DNA of 64,000 nt from Stenotrophomonas maltophilia (GCA_009912235.1 WNDS01000005.1:358501-422500), one strand, 5' to 3'. Positions 46,978 through 57,579 are shown, counted from the first letter of the stretch. The notes: generated by a model from the sequence alone, not told the origin. A program made the numbers and translations.

Positions 46978-49341
46978 ATGAGCAACAGCGGGGCAGCGAA
47001 TTCGATACGTATGCGGGTACGCAAGGAAGCGCTGCTTGCGCTGCTGCTGGTGCTGCTGGCCGTCTGGCTCGGCTATGGCGCCGTCCAGCAATGGCGGCAG
47101 CAGTCGACCGTTGCTGCGCTGGAAACCGCACGCGACACCGCTGTGCAGGGGCTGCAGCAGGCCGCCTCGGGCCAGCTTTCGCAGCTGGTCCGTCAGATCA
47201 AGGGCGACCGCGTGCAGCAGGCGCTGCAGGCTGGCGATGCCGCCGCGGCGGCCCTGGCCCTGCGTGAAAGCTGGAGCGGGGTCGAGCAGGTGGATGTGTT
47301 CACCAGCGACCTGGCCAGCGCCTATGCCGACCCGGCGGCCTTCGGCTATGCGCGGCTGGCGCTGCTGGAATCGGTCGTGGCCGACGGCAAGCCGACGCTG
47401 CGCGTGGTCCGTGATGGCGGTGGCAACCGCCTCGGCCTGGCCGCACCGGTCACCCTCGGAGCGCACGGCGCCGCCGTGGTCTACGTGCGCCAGCCGCTGC
47501 TGCGCCTGAGCGCGCCACTGGACCAGGTGCAGGCACCGGCGTCCGGTTTCCTGGCCCTGCGCCAGGGCAAGCAGGACCTGATCGCCCAAGGCGATGCCAG
47601 CCTGTCCTCGTCGGCCGGAGCGCAGGCGCGCCCGGTGCCGGGCACGCCGCTGCGGCTGGCGGCCGCCACGCCACCGCTGGAAGCCGGCCCGTTCGGCATG
47701 GGGGCCATCGCCAGTGCGGTGGCGGCCCTGCTGCTGGTGCTGGTGGCGGTGCTGATCGTGGTCGGCCGTGGGCGCCTGCCGGCCAGCCTGCCCAAGGGCC
47801 TGCCGCGCCGCCGCGATGCGGCCGTGGAAGACCAGGGCCCGACCCTGCGTGAAAGCCTGGCCCAGCTGCCCGCCGCTGCCGCCGCCACCAGCGCGGACGC
47901 CGAAGGGGTTGATGCCACGCCGCCGCCACCGCCGCCGGTGCCGGCCGAACAGCTGGAGGCCGGCATCTTCCGCGCCTACGACATCCGCGGCGTGGTCGGC
48001 AGCGAGCTGACCGCACGCACCGCCGCACTGATCGGCCAAGCCATCGGCACGGCCGCGCTCGAACAGGGCCTGCCCGAAGTGGTGATCGGCCGCGACGGCC
48101 GCCTGTCCAGGCCGGAACTCGCCGCCGGGCTGGCCGAGGGCCTGCGCCGTGCCGGCTGCGATGTCATCGAAATCGGGCTGGCGCCGACGTCGGTGGTCTA
48201 TTTCGCCGCCTTCCATCTGCGTACCGGCACCTGCGTGGCGGTCACCGGCAGCCACAACCCGCCCGACTACAACGGCTTCAAGGTAGTCATCGGCGGCGAG
48301 ACGCTGTCCGGCACTGCCATCACCGACCTGCACGCGCGCATCGTCGAAGGCCGGCTGGTGCAGGCGGCCGAACCGGGCAGCTACCAGCAGCGCGAGGTCA
48401 CTGCCGATTATATCCAGCGCATCGCCGACGATGTGCAGCTGGACCGCCCGCTGAAGGTGGTGGCCGACGCCGGCAACGGCGTGGCCGGTGCCATCGCGCC
48501 GCAGCTGCTTGAAGCGATCGGCGCAGAGGCCATCCCGCTGTACTGCGATGTGGATGGCACGTTCCCCAACCACCACCCCGACCCCAGCGAGCCGGCCAAC
48601 CTGGACGACCTGGTGCAGACGGTCAAGCGCTTCGGTGCCGATCTGGGCGTGGCCTTCGACGGCGATGGCGACCGCCTGGGTGTGGTTACCGGCGAAGGCC
48701 GCATCATCTACGCCGACCGCCTGCTGATGCTGTTCGCCGCCGATGTGCTGATGCGCAACCCCGGCGCCATGGTGCTGTACGACGTGAAGTGCACCGGCAA
48801 GCTGTCCGACCACGTGCTGCGCAATGGCGGCAGCCCGCTGATGTGGAAGACCGGGCATTCGCTGATGAAGGCGAAGATGCGCGAGACCGATGCCGAACTG
48901 GCTGGCGAGATGAGCGGCCACTTCTTCTTCAAGGAGCGCTGGTTCGGCTTCGACGACGGCCTGTATGCCGCCGCGCGGCTGCTGGAAATCCTCGCCCAGC
49001 GCGAGGAGAGCAGCGACGAGGTGATGGCCGAGCTGCCCGACAGCATTTCCACGCCGGAACTGAAGGTGCCGGTGGCCGCCGGCACGCCGCGCGCCCTGGT
49101 GTCGCTGCTGGTTTCGGCCGCACAGGCTGCCGACAGCCCGTATGCCGGCGGGCGGCTGTCCACCATCGATGGCCTGCGCGTGGATTTCCCCGACGGCTGG
49201 GGCCTGGTGCGCGCCTCCAACACCACCCCGGTGCTGGTGCTGCGCTTCGAGGCCGACAGCGAAGAAGCCCTGACTCGCATCCAGGCGCTGTTCCGCAGCC
49301 AGCTGCAGCCGCTGCTGGGCGACACCCCGCTGGGGTTCTGA
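46978..49341 (+). CDS. algC: Phosphomannomutase/phosphoglucomutase with membrane-anchored N-terminal domain
   Basis: The 787-residue protein combines about 325 residues of an N-terminal part with a full mutase. The N-terminus has two helices (LLALLLVLLAVWLGYGAVQQ at 20-40 and IASAVAALLLVLVAVLIVVG at about 245-265) enclosing a predicted periplasmic domain, then a Pro-rich linker. The mutase starts near residue 326 (AGIFRAYDIRGVVGSELTA), with the active-site serine loop TGSHNPPDYN (about 423), metal site DGDGDR (about 561) and sugar loop GEMSGHFFF. Pseudomonas AlgC of about 463 residues lacks this N-terminus, although long forms are known in Xanthomonadaceae. It supplies mannose-1-P and glucose-1-P for exopolysaccharide and LPS. 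Confidence 0.9.
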   Translation: MSNSGAANSIRMRVRKEALLALLLVLLAVWLGYGAVQQWRQQSTVAALETARDTAVQGLQQAASGQLSQLVRQIKGDRVQQALQAGDAAAAALALRESWSGVEQVDVFTSDLASAYADPAAFGYARLALLESVVADGKPTLRVVRDGGGNRLGLAAPVTLGAHGAAVVYVRQPLLRLSAPLDQVQAPASGFLALRQGKQDLIAQGDASLSSSAGAQARPVPGTPLRLAAATPPLEAGPFGMGAIASAVAALLLVLVAVLIVVGRGRLPASLPKGLPRRRDAAVEDQGPTLRESLAQLPAAAAATSADAEGVDATPPPPPPVPAEQLEAGIFRAYDIRGVVGSELTARTAALIGQAIGTAALEQGLPEVVIGRDGRLSRPELAAGLAEGLRRAGCDVIEIGLAPTSVVYFAAFHLRTGTCVAVTGSHNPPDYNGFKVVIGGETLSGTAITDLHARIVEGRLVQAAEPGSYQQREVTADYIQRIADDVQLDRPLKVVADAGNGVAGAIAPQLLEAIGAEAIPLYCDVDGTFPNHHPDPSEPANLDDLVQTVKRFGADLGVAFDGDGDRLGVVTGEGRIIYADRLLMLFAADVLMRNPGAMVLYDVKCTGKLSDHVLRNGGSPLMWKTGHSLMKAKMRETDAELAGEMSGHFFFKERWFGFDDGLYAAARLLEILAQREESSDEVMAELPDSISTPELKVPVAAGTPRALVSLLVSAAQAADSPYAGGRLSTIDGLRVDFPDGWGLVRASNTTPVLVLRFEADSEEALTRIQALFRSQLQPLLGDTPLGF

Positions 49342-49372
49342 GAGGCGTATCCGCCGGCGTTGACTCACGACC

Positions 49373-49683
49373 GTTCGCACGGCCCGGCATTCCAGCCAGG
49401 CATGGCCTGGCTCTACAAAAGTATGCAGCGCGTCTGTCGATTGTCGATCCCCGCCATGCGTGGTCCAGCCCATCCCGATGGAACGGCCGGCATTGGTAGA
49501 TCCACGCCATGCGTGGATGCACCCCTCATCATTCGCACGGCCCTGCATTCCAGCCAGGCATGGCCTGGCTCTACAAAAGCATGCAGCGCGTCTGTCGATC
49601 CCCGGCATGCGTGGACAAGCCCATCACCGTTGGAACGGCCGGCATTGGTAGATCCACGCCATGCGTGGATGCACCCCTCATCA
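49373..49683. repeat. Tandem repeat of about 155 bp with GTAG-tipped hairpins
   Basis: Two near-identical units lie at 49373-49531 and 49532-49683, with a third unit beginning at 49684 but broken off. Each contains an inverted CCAGGCATGGCCTGG hairpin ending CTAC, and a GTAG hairpin with TCCACGCCATGCGTGGA. The first unit carries a 7-bp duplication (TGTCGAT) absent from the second. The array sits between algC and kdpE. Confidence 0.88.
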
Positions 49684-49707
49684 TTCGAACGGCCCCCGCC
49701 ACCGGCT

Positions 49708-50385
49708 TCACCCCTTGAAGCGCAGCCCCACGCCGGGCTCGGTGAACAGGTAGCGCGAATCCAGCGCCGAATCGCCAAGCTTGTGCCGCAGCTTGCCCAC
49801 CAGGATGCGCAGGTAATGGGTGTCGTGCTGGTGCGTCGGCCCCCAGATTTCCTGCAGGATCTGCGGCTGGGTCACCACCCGCCCGGCATTGCGCAGCAGC
49901 AGCGACAGCAGCGCGTATTCCTTGCGCGTCAACGCCACCGGCTGCCCGTCCAGCGCCACTTCGCGGCGCACCAGGTCCACGTGCAGGCGGCCATCGTCGA
50001 ACACCGGCGGCGTACCGTCGGCCGGCACGCTGCGGGTGCGCAGCAGGGCGCGCACCCGCGCCATCAGTTCCTGCGTGCCGAACGGCTTGGTCACGTAGTC
50101 GTTGGCGCCGTTGTCTAGCGCCCGCACCTTCTCGCCCTCGCCGGTGCGCACGGTCAGCATGATCACCGGCACCTGGCTCCACTGCCGCAGCTGCTCCAGC
50201 ACCTCGTGGCCTTCCAGGTCCGGCAGGCCGATGTCCAGGATCACCAGGTGCATGTCTTCGCTGGCCAGCATCTGCAGGCCTTCCTGGCCGGTGGCGGCCT
50301 GGCGCACCTGGTAGCCCTGCGCACGCAGGCTGATGTCCAGGAACCGGCGGATCTGGGTTTCATCGTCGATCACCAGCGCGCGCAC
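49708..50385 (-). CDS. kdpE: KdpE response regulator
   Basis: The 225-residue OmpR-type regulator starts at GTG 50385. The receiver domain has VIDDETQIRRFLDISLR, phospho-acceptor Asp in LVILDIGLPDLEG and Lys in DYVTKPFGTQEL. The winged-helix DNA-binding domain spans about residues 125-225 (LTRKEYALLSLLLRNAGRVV). It is the last gene of kdpFABCDE and controls transcription of kdpFABC in response to K+ limitation. It is followed by the 155-bp repeat array. Confidence 0.95.
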   Translation of the reverse strand: MRALVIDDETQIRRFLDISLRAQGYQVRQAATGQEGLQMLASEDMHLVILDIGLPDLEGHEVLEQLRQWSQVPVIMLTVRTGEGEKVRALDNGANDYVTKPFGTQELMARVRALLRTRSVPADGTPPVFDDGRLHVDLVRREVALDGQPVALTRKEYALLSLLLRNAGRVVTQPQILQEIWGPTHQHDTHYLRILVGKLRHKLGDSALDSRYLFTEPGVGLRFKG

Positions 50386-50397
50386 GGCGCGCTGGCG

Positions 50398-53057
50398 TCA
50401 GGGGCTGTCGGACTCATCATGGTCGGCGGGCTTGAGCAGGGGCAGGGTGATGCGGATCAGGGTACCGCGACCGTCGCGGCCGGACAGCGCCTGCACGCTG
50501 CCACCGTGCGCGCCGATCATGCCCTGGCAGATGGTCAGGCCCAGAACGGTGCCGTGGCGGCCGCGGTCGCCGCGCTCCACGCTGTAGAACATGTCGAAGA
50601 TACGCGCGCGTTCGTCATCGGGAATGCCCGGCCCACGGTCGATCACATCGATCCGCAGCTGGTTGTCGAACTGCCGTGCCTGCACTTCCACCGCCGCATC
50701 GGGGGGCGAGAACTTGGCCGCGTTCTCCATCACGTTGAACACGGCCTGTTCCACCAGCGCCGGGTGCACCCAGATCTGCGCCAGCGTGGCCGGAATATCC
50801 AGCGCCAGCCGCTCCTTGGGCTGGTAGCGCTGCAGGCGCCGCGCGGCCGAACCGATCAGCTCGTCCACGCCGATCCAGTCGCGGTTGATCTTCAGCCCTT
50901 CGTGGCCCAGCCGGGTCATGTCCAGCAGGTTCTGGATGTAGCGGTCCAGCCGCTCGCCTTCCACCAGGATGGTGTCCAGCAGGGCGCGGCGGTCGGTCAG
51001 GTCCATCGCTTCGCCATAGCTGGCCAGGCTGTCGGCCGAGCCGATCATCGCTGCCAGTGGCGAGCGCAGGTCGTGCGACACCGAAGACAGCAGCGCCGAG
51101 CGCAGCCGCTCGGTCTCGTTGCTCACATGGGCCTGTTCCAGCTCGGCCACCAGCCGCGTGCGCAGCGCGGCCTGGGCGATGTCATCCACCATCGCTTCGG
51201 CCAGCTGGCGCTGTTCGGGCAGCAGCCGCGGCTGGCTGCCGGGCAGGTGCAGGCCAGCCACGCCGATGGCCCGGTCATCGCCATCGAGCAGCGGCAGGAA
51301 CCACGAGCGCGCACCGGCCAGCGTGTCGGTGAAGCGGCCGCTGGGCTGGCCGTGGCGCAGCGCCCAGTCGGCGGCCGCCAGGTCGGTATCGCCAGGCTGG
51401 GCGCGGCCGCCGCTGCGGGTCTCGCTGCCGATGCGCAGCCAGGCCGTGGCGTCCAGCGCCTGTTCCAGCGCCAGGCGGCCGGCATGCGGCACTTCGCCGT
51501 GGCCCACCGCGCTGGCCAGCTGCCGGCCCAGGTGCTGGCGCGCACGCGCATGGCGGTTGGCCGCGCTCAGCGCCACCACCTGCATGCGCAGGCGCGAGGC
51601 CAGCCGGCCGGCCACCAGCGCCGCCGCCAGGAACAGGAACACCGTCACCACACCATGCCGCGCGCCGATGGCGAAAGTGAAGCGCGGCGCGATGAACAGG
51701 AAGTTGTACGACAGGAAACACAGGATCGCCGCCAGCACCGCGATGCTGGCACGGGTGCGTGCGGCCACCAACACCACGGCGGTGATGAACACCATCGACA
51801 GGTCGGCCATGCCCACCCAGCGCTCCACCAGCCAGGCCACCAGGCAGGCCAGCGCGGTGGCGGCCAGCGCCTGCAGTGCTTCCGGGCCTTGGCCGTGCAG
51901 CGGCGCGAGCAGGCCTTCGCGGCGCGCGCGGGCACGCGCCTGCGGCGTGCTGATGATGGTGATCTCGTAATGGGCGCCGCGCTGGATCAGCTGCTGGGTC
52001 AGCGTGCGGTTGACCATGCGCGCCAGCGGGCGTTCGCGGGTGCGGCCCAGCACCAGCGTGGAGACGCCGTTGTGGCGGCATGGTCAAGCAGCGCATCGGC
52101 GATGCTGGTGCCGTGCAGCAGCTCGGCCTCGCCGCCCAGCCGGCGCGCCAGCGCGAAGGCGGCGTCGATTTCCTGCTGGGCGGCCTCGTCCTGGCGGCGG
52201 CTCTGCACCGTCACCACCGTCCACGGCGCATCGCGGCGCTCGGCGATGCGCCACGCCACGCGCACCAGGTATTCGCTCTGGCCGCCGCCGTCGATGGCCA
52301 GCAGCACGCGGCGTTTCAGGGGCAGGGTGGTCTCGCCACGCGCGGCACGGGTTTCGCGCAGGCTGGTGTCGACGCGGTCGGCCGCTTCCTGCATCGCCAG
52401 CTCGCGCAGTGCGGTCAGGTTGGCCGGTGAAAAGAACGCCTGCAGCGCCTGTGCCGCCTGTTCGGGCACATAGACCTTGCCCTGCTGCAGGCGGGCGATC
52501 AGTTCGCGCGGCGGCAGGTCCACCAGCACGATGTCATGCAGGCGGTCGAGCACCGCATCGGGGACGGTCTCGCCCACGCGCACGCCGGTGATGCGCATCA
52601 CCACATCGTTGAGGCTTTCCAGGTGCTGGATGTTGATGGTGGTCCAGACGTCGATGCCGGCGTCCAGCAGCTCCATCACATCCTGCCAGCGCCGTTCGTG
52701 GCGGCTGCCGGGCGCGTTGCGGTGTGCCAGTTCGTCCACCAGCACCAGCGCCGGGCGCCGTGCCAGCACGGCGTCCAGATCCATCTCCAGCAGCGTATGC
52801 CCATGGTAGTCCACTGGCTTCAGCGGCAGCTGCGGCAGGCCTTCCACCAGCGCCTGCGTATCCGCCCGTCCGTGGGTTTCCACCAGCCCCACTACCATGT
52901 CCACGCCGCGCCGCAGCTGTTCCTGGGCGCGGGTGAGCATGGTGTAGGTCTTGCCCACGCCGGGGGCAGCGCCGAGGAACACGGTGAGCTTGCCACCGGC
53001 CTCGCGCTGCAGGCCTTCCACCAGGGCATCGGCCTGGCGCGTACGCAGGTCAGTCAT
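50398..53057 (-). pseudogene. kdpD: KdpD sensor kinase gene with one frameshift
   Basis: From ATG 53057 the frame encodes the N-terminal KdpD ATP-binding domain (GGKLTVFLGAAPGVGKTYTM, Walker B VLVDELAHRNAPGSRHERRW) and the USP-like domain (LLAIDGGGQSEYLVRVAWRI). Near 52073 it slips and stops at 51999. One frame over, it continues NGVSTLVLGRTRERPLARMV, four membrane helices, the dimerisation/H box (SSVSHDLRSPLAAMIGS) and the HATPase domain (NVMENAAKFSPPDAAVE). The span of 2660 bp equals a multiple of three minus one, so a single base is missing near CATGC-CGCCACAAC. An intact protein would be about 886 residues. The ORF from 52053 could produce only the kinase half. Confidence 0.93.
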
Positions 53058-53093
53058 GGCGCTGATTGTGCGCGCAGTTGCGTCGGCGGTGCA

Positions 53094-53717
53094 TCACTGC
53101 GCCGCTGCGGCCGCATCGAGCGCGCGGTTGAGGGTCATCACGTTCACCCGTGGCTGGCCCAGCAGCCCCCACTGCGGGCCCTGCGTGTTGGCCCGCACCA
53201 GCGTCTGCACGTGCGCCACCGCCATGCCGCGGGCACGGGCCACGCGGGCCACCTGCACCTGGGCGGCGGCCGGGCTCAGTTCCGGGTCCAGGCCACCACC
53301 GGATTGGGTCACCAGGTCGGCCGGCACCTGCGCGGCGGGAATGCCTTCGCGCGCGGCCACCGCCGCGGTGGCCTTGGCCACCTGGTCAGCCAGCGCGGGG
53401 TTGCTGCGCGCCAGGTTGGAGCCGCTGGCCGACATCGGGTCGTACTTGGCCGCCGACGGGCGCGCCTGGAAGTAGCCCTCGGCCTGGAACGGCTGCGACA
53501 GCCAGCGCGAACCGCGTACCTGGCCATCGGCATCCACCAGCAGGCTGCCCTTGGCCTGGTCGGGGTAGGCGGCACCGGCAATGCCAGTGGCCGCCACCGC
53601 ATAGACCAGGCCGGCCAGCAGCAGGCTGGCGATGCCCAGGCCGATGGCCGGGCGCCAGCCGGCGCCATCCTGCAGGGCCTCGGCGGGGGTGTTGGACGGG
53701 GAAAGAGGACGGTTCAT
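53094..53717 (-). CDS. kdpC: K+-transporting ATPase subunit KdpC
   Basis: The 207-residue KdpC subunit has one N-terminal helix ([20 protein letters not shown]) and a periplasmic domain with the conserved [39 protein letters not shown] and [19 protein letters not shown]. It supports assembly and ATP binding of the KdpFABC complex. Intact, unlike neighbouring kdpB and kdpD. It overlaps the 3' end of kdpB by 4 bp. Confidence 0.95.
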   Translation of the reverse strand: MNRPLSPSNTPAEALQDGAGWRPAIGLGIASLLLAGLVYAVAATGIAGAAYPDQAKGSLLVDADGQVRGSRWLSQPFQAEGYFQARPSAAKYDPMSASGSNLARSNPALADQVAKATAAVAAREGIPAAQVPADLVTQSGGGLDPELSPAAAQVQVARVARARGMAVAHVQTLVRANTQGPQWGLLGQPRVNVMTLNRALDAAAAAQ

Positions 53718-55754
53718 GCGCCGGATACCAGGACAAGGAGAAGGTCGATCAGCTTGATCGCCGCGAACGGCAGCAGCACGCCACCCAGGCCGTACACCAG
53801 CATGGTCCGGCGCAGCAGCGCCGTTGCCGTGGCCGGGAGGAAGCGCACGCCGCGCAGCGCCAGCGGAATCAATGCCGGAATCACCAGGGCGTTGAAGATC
53901 AGCGCCGCCAGCAACGCGTTGCGTGGGCTGGACAGGTGCATCACGTTCAACGAGGCCATCGCCGGCAGCGCGGCCGCGAACAGCGCCGGCAGGATCGCGA
54001 AGTACTTGGACACATCGTTGGCCGGCGAGAAGGTGGTCAGCGCGCCGCGGGTGATCAGCTGCTGCTTGCCCACTTCCACCACTGCCAGCAGCTTAGCCGG
54101 GTCCGAATCCAGGTCGACCATGTTGCCGGCTTCCTTGGCCGCCTGCGTGCCGGAGTTCATCGCCAGGCCGATGTCGGCCTGGGCCAGCGCCGGGGCATCG
54201 TTGGTGCCGTCGCCCACCATCGCCACCAGGCGGCCGCCGGCCTGCTCGGCACGGATGCGCGCCAGCTTGTCTTCCGGCCGTGCCTCGGCGATGTAGTCAT
54301 CCACGCCGGCTTCGGCCGCGATGGCCGCGGCGGTCAGCGGGTTGTCGCCGGTGATCATCACCGTGCGGATGCCCATCGCGCGCAGCTGGGCGAACTTCTC
54401 GCGCATGCCGTGCTTGACCACGTCCGACAGCTCGATCACGCCCAGCACGTGGCGGCCCTCGGCCACCACCAGCGGGGCGGCACCGTTGCGCGCCACCTGC
54501 TCCACGCGGCCGGCCAGTTCCACCGGCACGCTGCCACCCAGCGCCTGCACGTAGGCACGGATCGCATCCTGGGCGCCCTTGCGGATCTGGCGGCCACCGG
54601 GCAGGTCCGCGCCGGACATGCGGGTCTGCGCGCTGAAGGCCAGGTAGTCGGCCTGTTCCGGTTCGGCCGTGGGGCAGCCCTGTTCGCGGGCCAGCCGCAC
54701 GATCGACTTGCCTTCCGGGGTCGGGTCGGCCAGCGAGGACAGCAGCGCCGCCTCACGCAGCTGCTCGGCATCGATGCCGAGCAGCTGCGTGGAAATGGCT
54801 GGCCTGGCGGTCGCCGTAGGTGATGGTGCCGGTCTTGTCCAGCAGCAGCACGTCCACGTCGCCGGCCACTTTCACCGCCTTGCCCGACTTGGCCAGCACG
54901 TTGGCGGCCAGCGCACGGTTCATGCCGGCAATACCAATCGCCGGCAGCAGGCCGCCGATGGTGGTCGGGATCAGGCATACCAGCAGCGCGATCAGCAGCA
55001 GCGGGTCCACCTTCACGCCCACCGACGCGCCGATGGCCGGCAGCGTGGCCACCACCACCAGGAAGGTCAGCGTCATCGCCGCCAGCAGCAGGGTCAGCGC
55101 CACTTCGTTGGGCGTCTTCTGGCTGTTGGCGCCTTCCACCAGCGCGATCATGCGGTCCAGGAAGCTGTGGCCCGGCTCGGCGGTCACCCGCACCACGATC
55201 TCGTCGGACAGCACCTTGGTGCCACCGATCACGCCGGAATGGTCGGTGCCGGCCTCGCGCAGCGCCGGGGCCGATTCACCGGTCACCGCCGCTTCGTTGA
55301 TGGTGGCCAGGCCCTGCACGATCTCACCGTCGTCCGGAATCAGCTCGCCGGCACTGACGATCACATGGTCGCCCGGGCGCAGTTCGGCGGCCGGCAGCCG
55401 GGTTTCGGCAGCACCGGCCTGCGCCGAGGCCAGCCGGCGTGCCACCAGGTCCTGGCGGGCACGGCGCAGCGAAGCGGCCTGGCCACGGCCGCGGGCTTCG
55501 GCCACGGCTTCGGCGAAGTTGCCGAACAGCACGGTCACCAGCAGGATCGCGGTCACCGCCAGGCCGAAGCCCAGCGGCGCGTTGCCGGTGAGGGTCACCA
55601 GCAGCGAGACCAGAGTGCCGGCCATCACCACGGCCATCACCGGGCTGTTCACCAGGTGCATCGGCGAGAGCTTGCGCACTGCGTCGATGAGCGCACAGCG
55701 CAGGCCGGCGGCATCGAGCAGGGCAGGGCGGGAAACAACAGTTGAGCGGTTCAT
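53714..55754 (-). pseudogene. kdpB: K+-transporting ATPase subunit KdpB with one frameshift
   Basis: The frame from ATG 55754 has the P-type ATPase N-terminal half, with LRPGDHVIVSAGELIPDDGE, VTGESAPALREAGTD and the phosphorylation site DKTGTIT (Asp about residue 313). After DRQASHFHA it shifts and stops near 54753. In another frame the protein resumes at [20 protein letters not shown] and continues through [20 protein letters not shown] and [19 protein letters not shown] to the C-terminus at 53714. The span of 2041 bp equals 3n+1, consistent with two lost bases (CCACACG reading CCACG). Full length would be about 680 residues, normal for KdpB. The cytoplasmic N and P domains are separated from the phosphorylation site, so the pump would be inactive if the shift is real. 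Confidence 0.93.
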
Positions 55755-55764
55755 GGGTCGATCC

Positions 55765-57474
55765 TCAGTGCAGTCCCAGGCTCAGGTGGTCGGCCACCGG
55801 GCCGAGCACCAGCGCTGGCATGAACTGCAGCACGGTCAGGATGACGATCACCGAGACCAGGGTCAGGGCGAAGGTCGGGGTTTCGATCTGCAGGCTGCCG
55901 GCCGATTCCGGCGCCTGCCGCTTGGCCGCCAGCTGTGCCGCCACCACCAGCGGAATCACCAGCAGCGGGAAGCGGCCCAGCAGCAGCACCGCCGCGCAGC
56001 TCAGGTTCCACCACAGGGTGGAATTTCCCAGGCCTTCGAAGCCCGAGCCGTTGTTGGCAAACGCCGAGACGTACTCGTAGAACACCTGGCTGATGCCGTG
56101 GAAGCCCGGGTTGGAGGTGGCCGCCAGGCCCGGCACGGCCAGCGCGATGGCGGTGAACACCAGCAGGGTGATCGGCTGCAGCAGGATCAGCAGCGCCAGC
56201 AGGCGCACCTGCGGAGTTTCCAGTTTGCGGCCGAACAGTTCCGGCGTGCGGCCGGTCATCAGGCCGGCCAGGAACACGCCCAGCAGCAGGTAGACGATGA
56301 ACTGCTGCAGGCCGCAGCCGATGCCGCCCCAGATGGCGCTGACCAGCATGTTGACCATCGCCATGCCGCCGGTCAGCGGCGCCAGCGAGTCATGCATGGC
56401 ATTGACCGAGCCGTTCTGCACCTGGGTGGTCACCGCCGCCCACAGCGCACTGCCGTCGGCACCGAAGCGCACTTCCTTGCCTTCCATCACCAGCGCGCTG
56501 GCGGCGGTGGCGCTGTGGCCTTCGCTCCAGACCATTGCCGTGGTGGACAGCACCGACATGCCCAGCATGCAGGCGAACACCAGCATACCGAAGCGGCGCC
56601 GGCCGCTCAGCGAGCCCACCATGAACACCGCCGCGATCGGGATCAGCAGGATGCCGATCAGTTCCATCGCATTGGACAGCGGGGTCGGGTTTTCCAGCGG
56701 GAACGCGCTGTTGGGGCCATACCAGCCGCCGCCATTGGCGCCCAGCTGTTTGGCCGCCACCATCGCGGCCACCGGGCCCAGCGGCAGCTTCTGCTGCGCC
56801 ATGCCGGCACTGGCATCGATCGGCGTGGCCTGCGGGCCGCCGGACAGGGTCGAGGGCACGCCCTGGCTGGCCAGCACCAGCGTCCACACCAGGCACAGCG
56901 GCAGCAGGAAGCGCACGCACAGGCGCATCACGTCCACGTAGTAGTTGCCCACCGCCACCTGGCGGTCAGCCGGCAGCCCGTGGGTCTCGTCCTGGCGCGG
57001 CGGGCGCGAGAACAGGGCACGCAGCGTGGCCACGGCCATCGCCAGGCCCATCATCGGGGTCACCACCATCAGGCCGGTGATTGCCGTCATCTGCGAGAGA
57101 TAGGACAGCTGCGCCTGGCCCGAGTAATGCTGCTGGTTGGTGTTGGTCAGGAACGAGATCATCGTGTGCAGCGCGGTGTCCCAGCGCATGTTCGGGATCT
57201 GGTCCGGGTTCAACGGCAACCACGCCTGGGTCATGAACACGGCCTGCACCAGCACCGCGATCACCACGTTGCTCAGCACGAAGGCCAGCACGTAGCCGCG
57301 CCAGTTCATCGAACGCGACGGGTCGACCCCGAACAGCCGGTACAGCGGCCGCTCGATCCAGTGGAACAGCACGTCGATCTTCATCGGCGTGCCACGCATG
57401 ATGCGGGCCAGGTACAGGCCCACGGGCCAGGCCAGCAGGACGCTGGCGGCCAGGAGTAGGAGGATTTCAGTCAT
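55765..57474 (-). CDS. kdpA: K+-transporting ATPase subunit KdpA
   Basis: The 569-residue K+-binding subunit has about ten membrane helices and four selectivity-filter-like P-loops: FLTNTNQQHYSGQ, the NGGGWYGPNSAFPLENPTPL loop, the GGMAMVNMLVSAIWGGIGCG loop and FANNGSGFEGLGN. These are classic KdpA signatures, evolutionarily related to the KtrB family. It starts at ATG 57474, 12 bp after kdpF, and ends 10 bp before kdpB. Confidence 0.96.
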   Translation of the reverse strand: MTEILLLLAASVLLAWPVGLYLARIMRGTPMKIDVLFHWIERPLYRLFGVDPSRSMNWRGYVLAFVLSNVVIAVLVQAVFMTQAWLPLNPDQIPNMRWDTALHTMISFLTNTNQQHYSGQAQLSYLSQMTAITGLMVVTPMMGLAMAVATLRALFSRPPRQDETHGLPADRQVAVGNYYVDVMRLCVRFLLPLCLVWTLVLASQGVPSTLSGGPQATPIDASAGMAQQKLPLGPVAAMVAAKQLGANGGGWYGPNSAFPLENPTPLSNAMELIGILLIPIAAVFMVGSLSGRRRFGMLVFACMLGMSVLSTTAMVWSEGHSATAASALVMEGKEVRFGADGSALWAAVTTQVQNGSVNAMHDSLAPLTGGMAMVNMLVSAIWGGIGCGLQQFIVYLLLGVFLAGLMTGRTPELFGRKLETPQVRLLALLILLQPITLLVFTAIALAVPGLAATSNPGFHGISQVFYEYVSAFANNGSGFEGLGNSTLWWNLSCAAVLLLGRFPLLVIPLVVAAQLAAKRQAPESAGSLQIETPTFALTLVSVIVILTVLQFMPALVLGPVADHLSLGLH

Positions 57475-57486
57475 GGCAGGCTCCGC

Positions 57487-57579
57487 TCAGAACGCGTCCG
57501 GTCGCAGTACCACGTACAGCAGGTAGGCGGCGGCCACGAGCACCAGCACGCCACACACCAACGACAGCCTGGCAGGCAT
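57487..57579 (-). CDS. kdpF: K+-transporting ATPase small subunit KdpF
   Basis: This 30-residue single-helix peptide (MPARLSLVCGVLVLVAAAYL, ending VVLRPDAF) immediately precedes kdpA. Its size and position match KdpF, which stabilises the KdpABC complex. Confidence 0.88.
   Translation of the reverse strand: MPARLSLVCGVLVLVAAAYLLYVVLRPDAF

Noticed and set aside
46471..49608. A 1045-codon minus-strand ORF opposite dut and algC
   Set aside because: It is a long antisense frame produced by GC-rich third positions. The plus strand holds well-supported dut and algC, and the minus product is Gln/Gly/Arg-rich low-complexity sequence without family similarity.
50206..52473. A 755-codon plus-strand ORF opposite kdpE and kdpD
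   Set aside because: Shadow frame with compositional bias; the minus strand encodes KdpE and KdpD.
54820..57459. An 879-codon plus-strand ORF opposite kdpA and kdpB
   Set aside because: Composed of Gln/His/Arg-rich sequence typical of antisense frames; the minus strand has KdpA and KdpB signatures.
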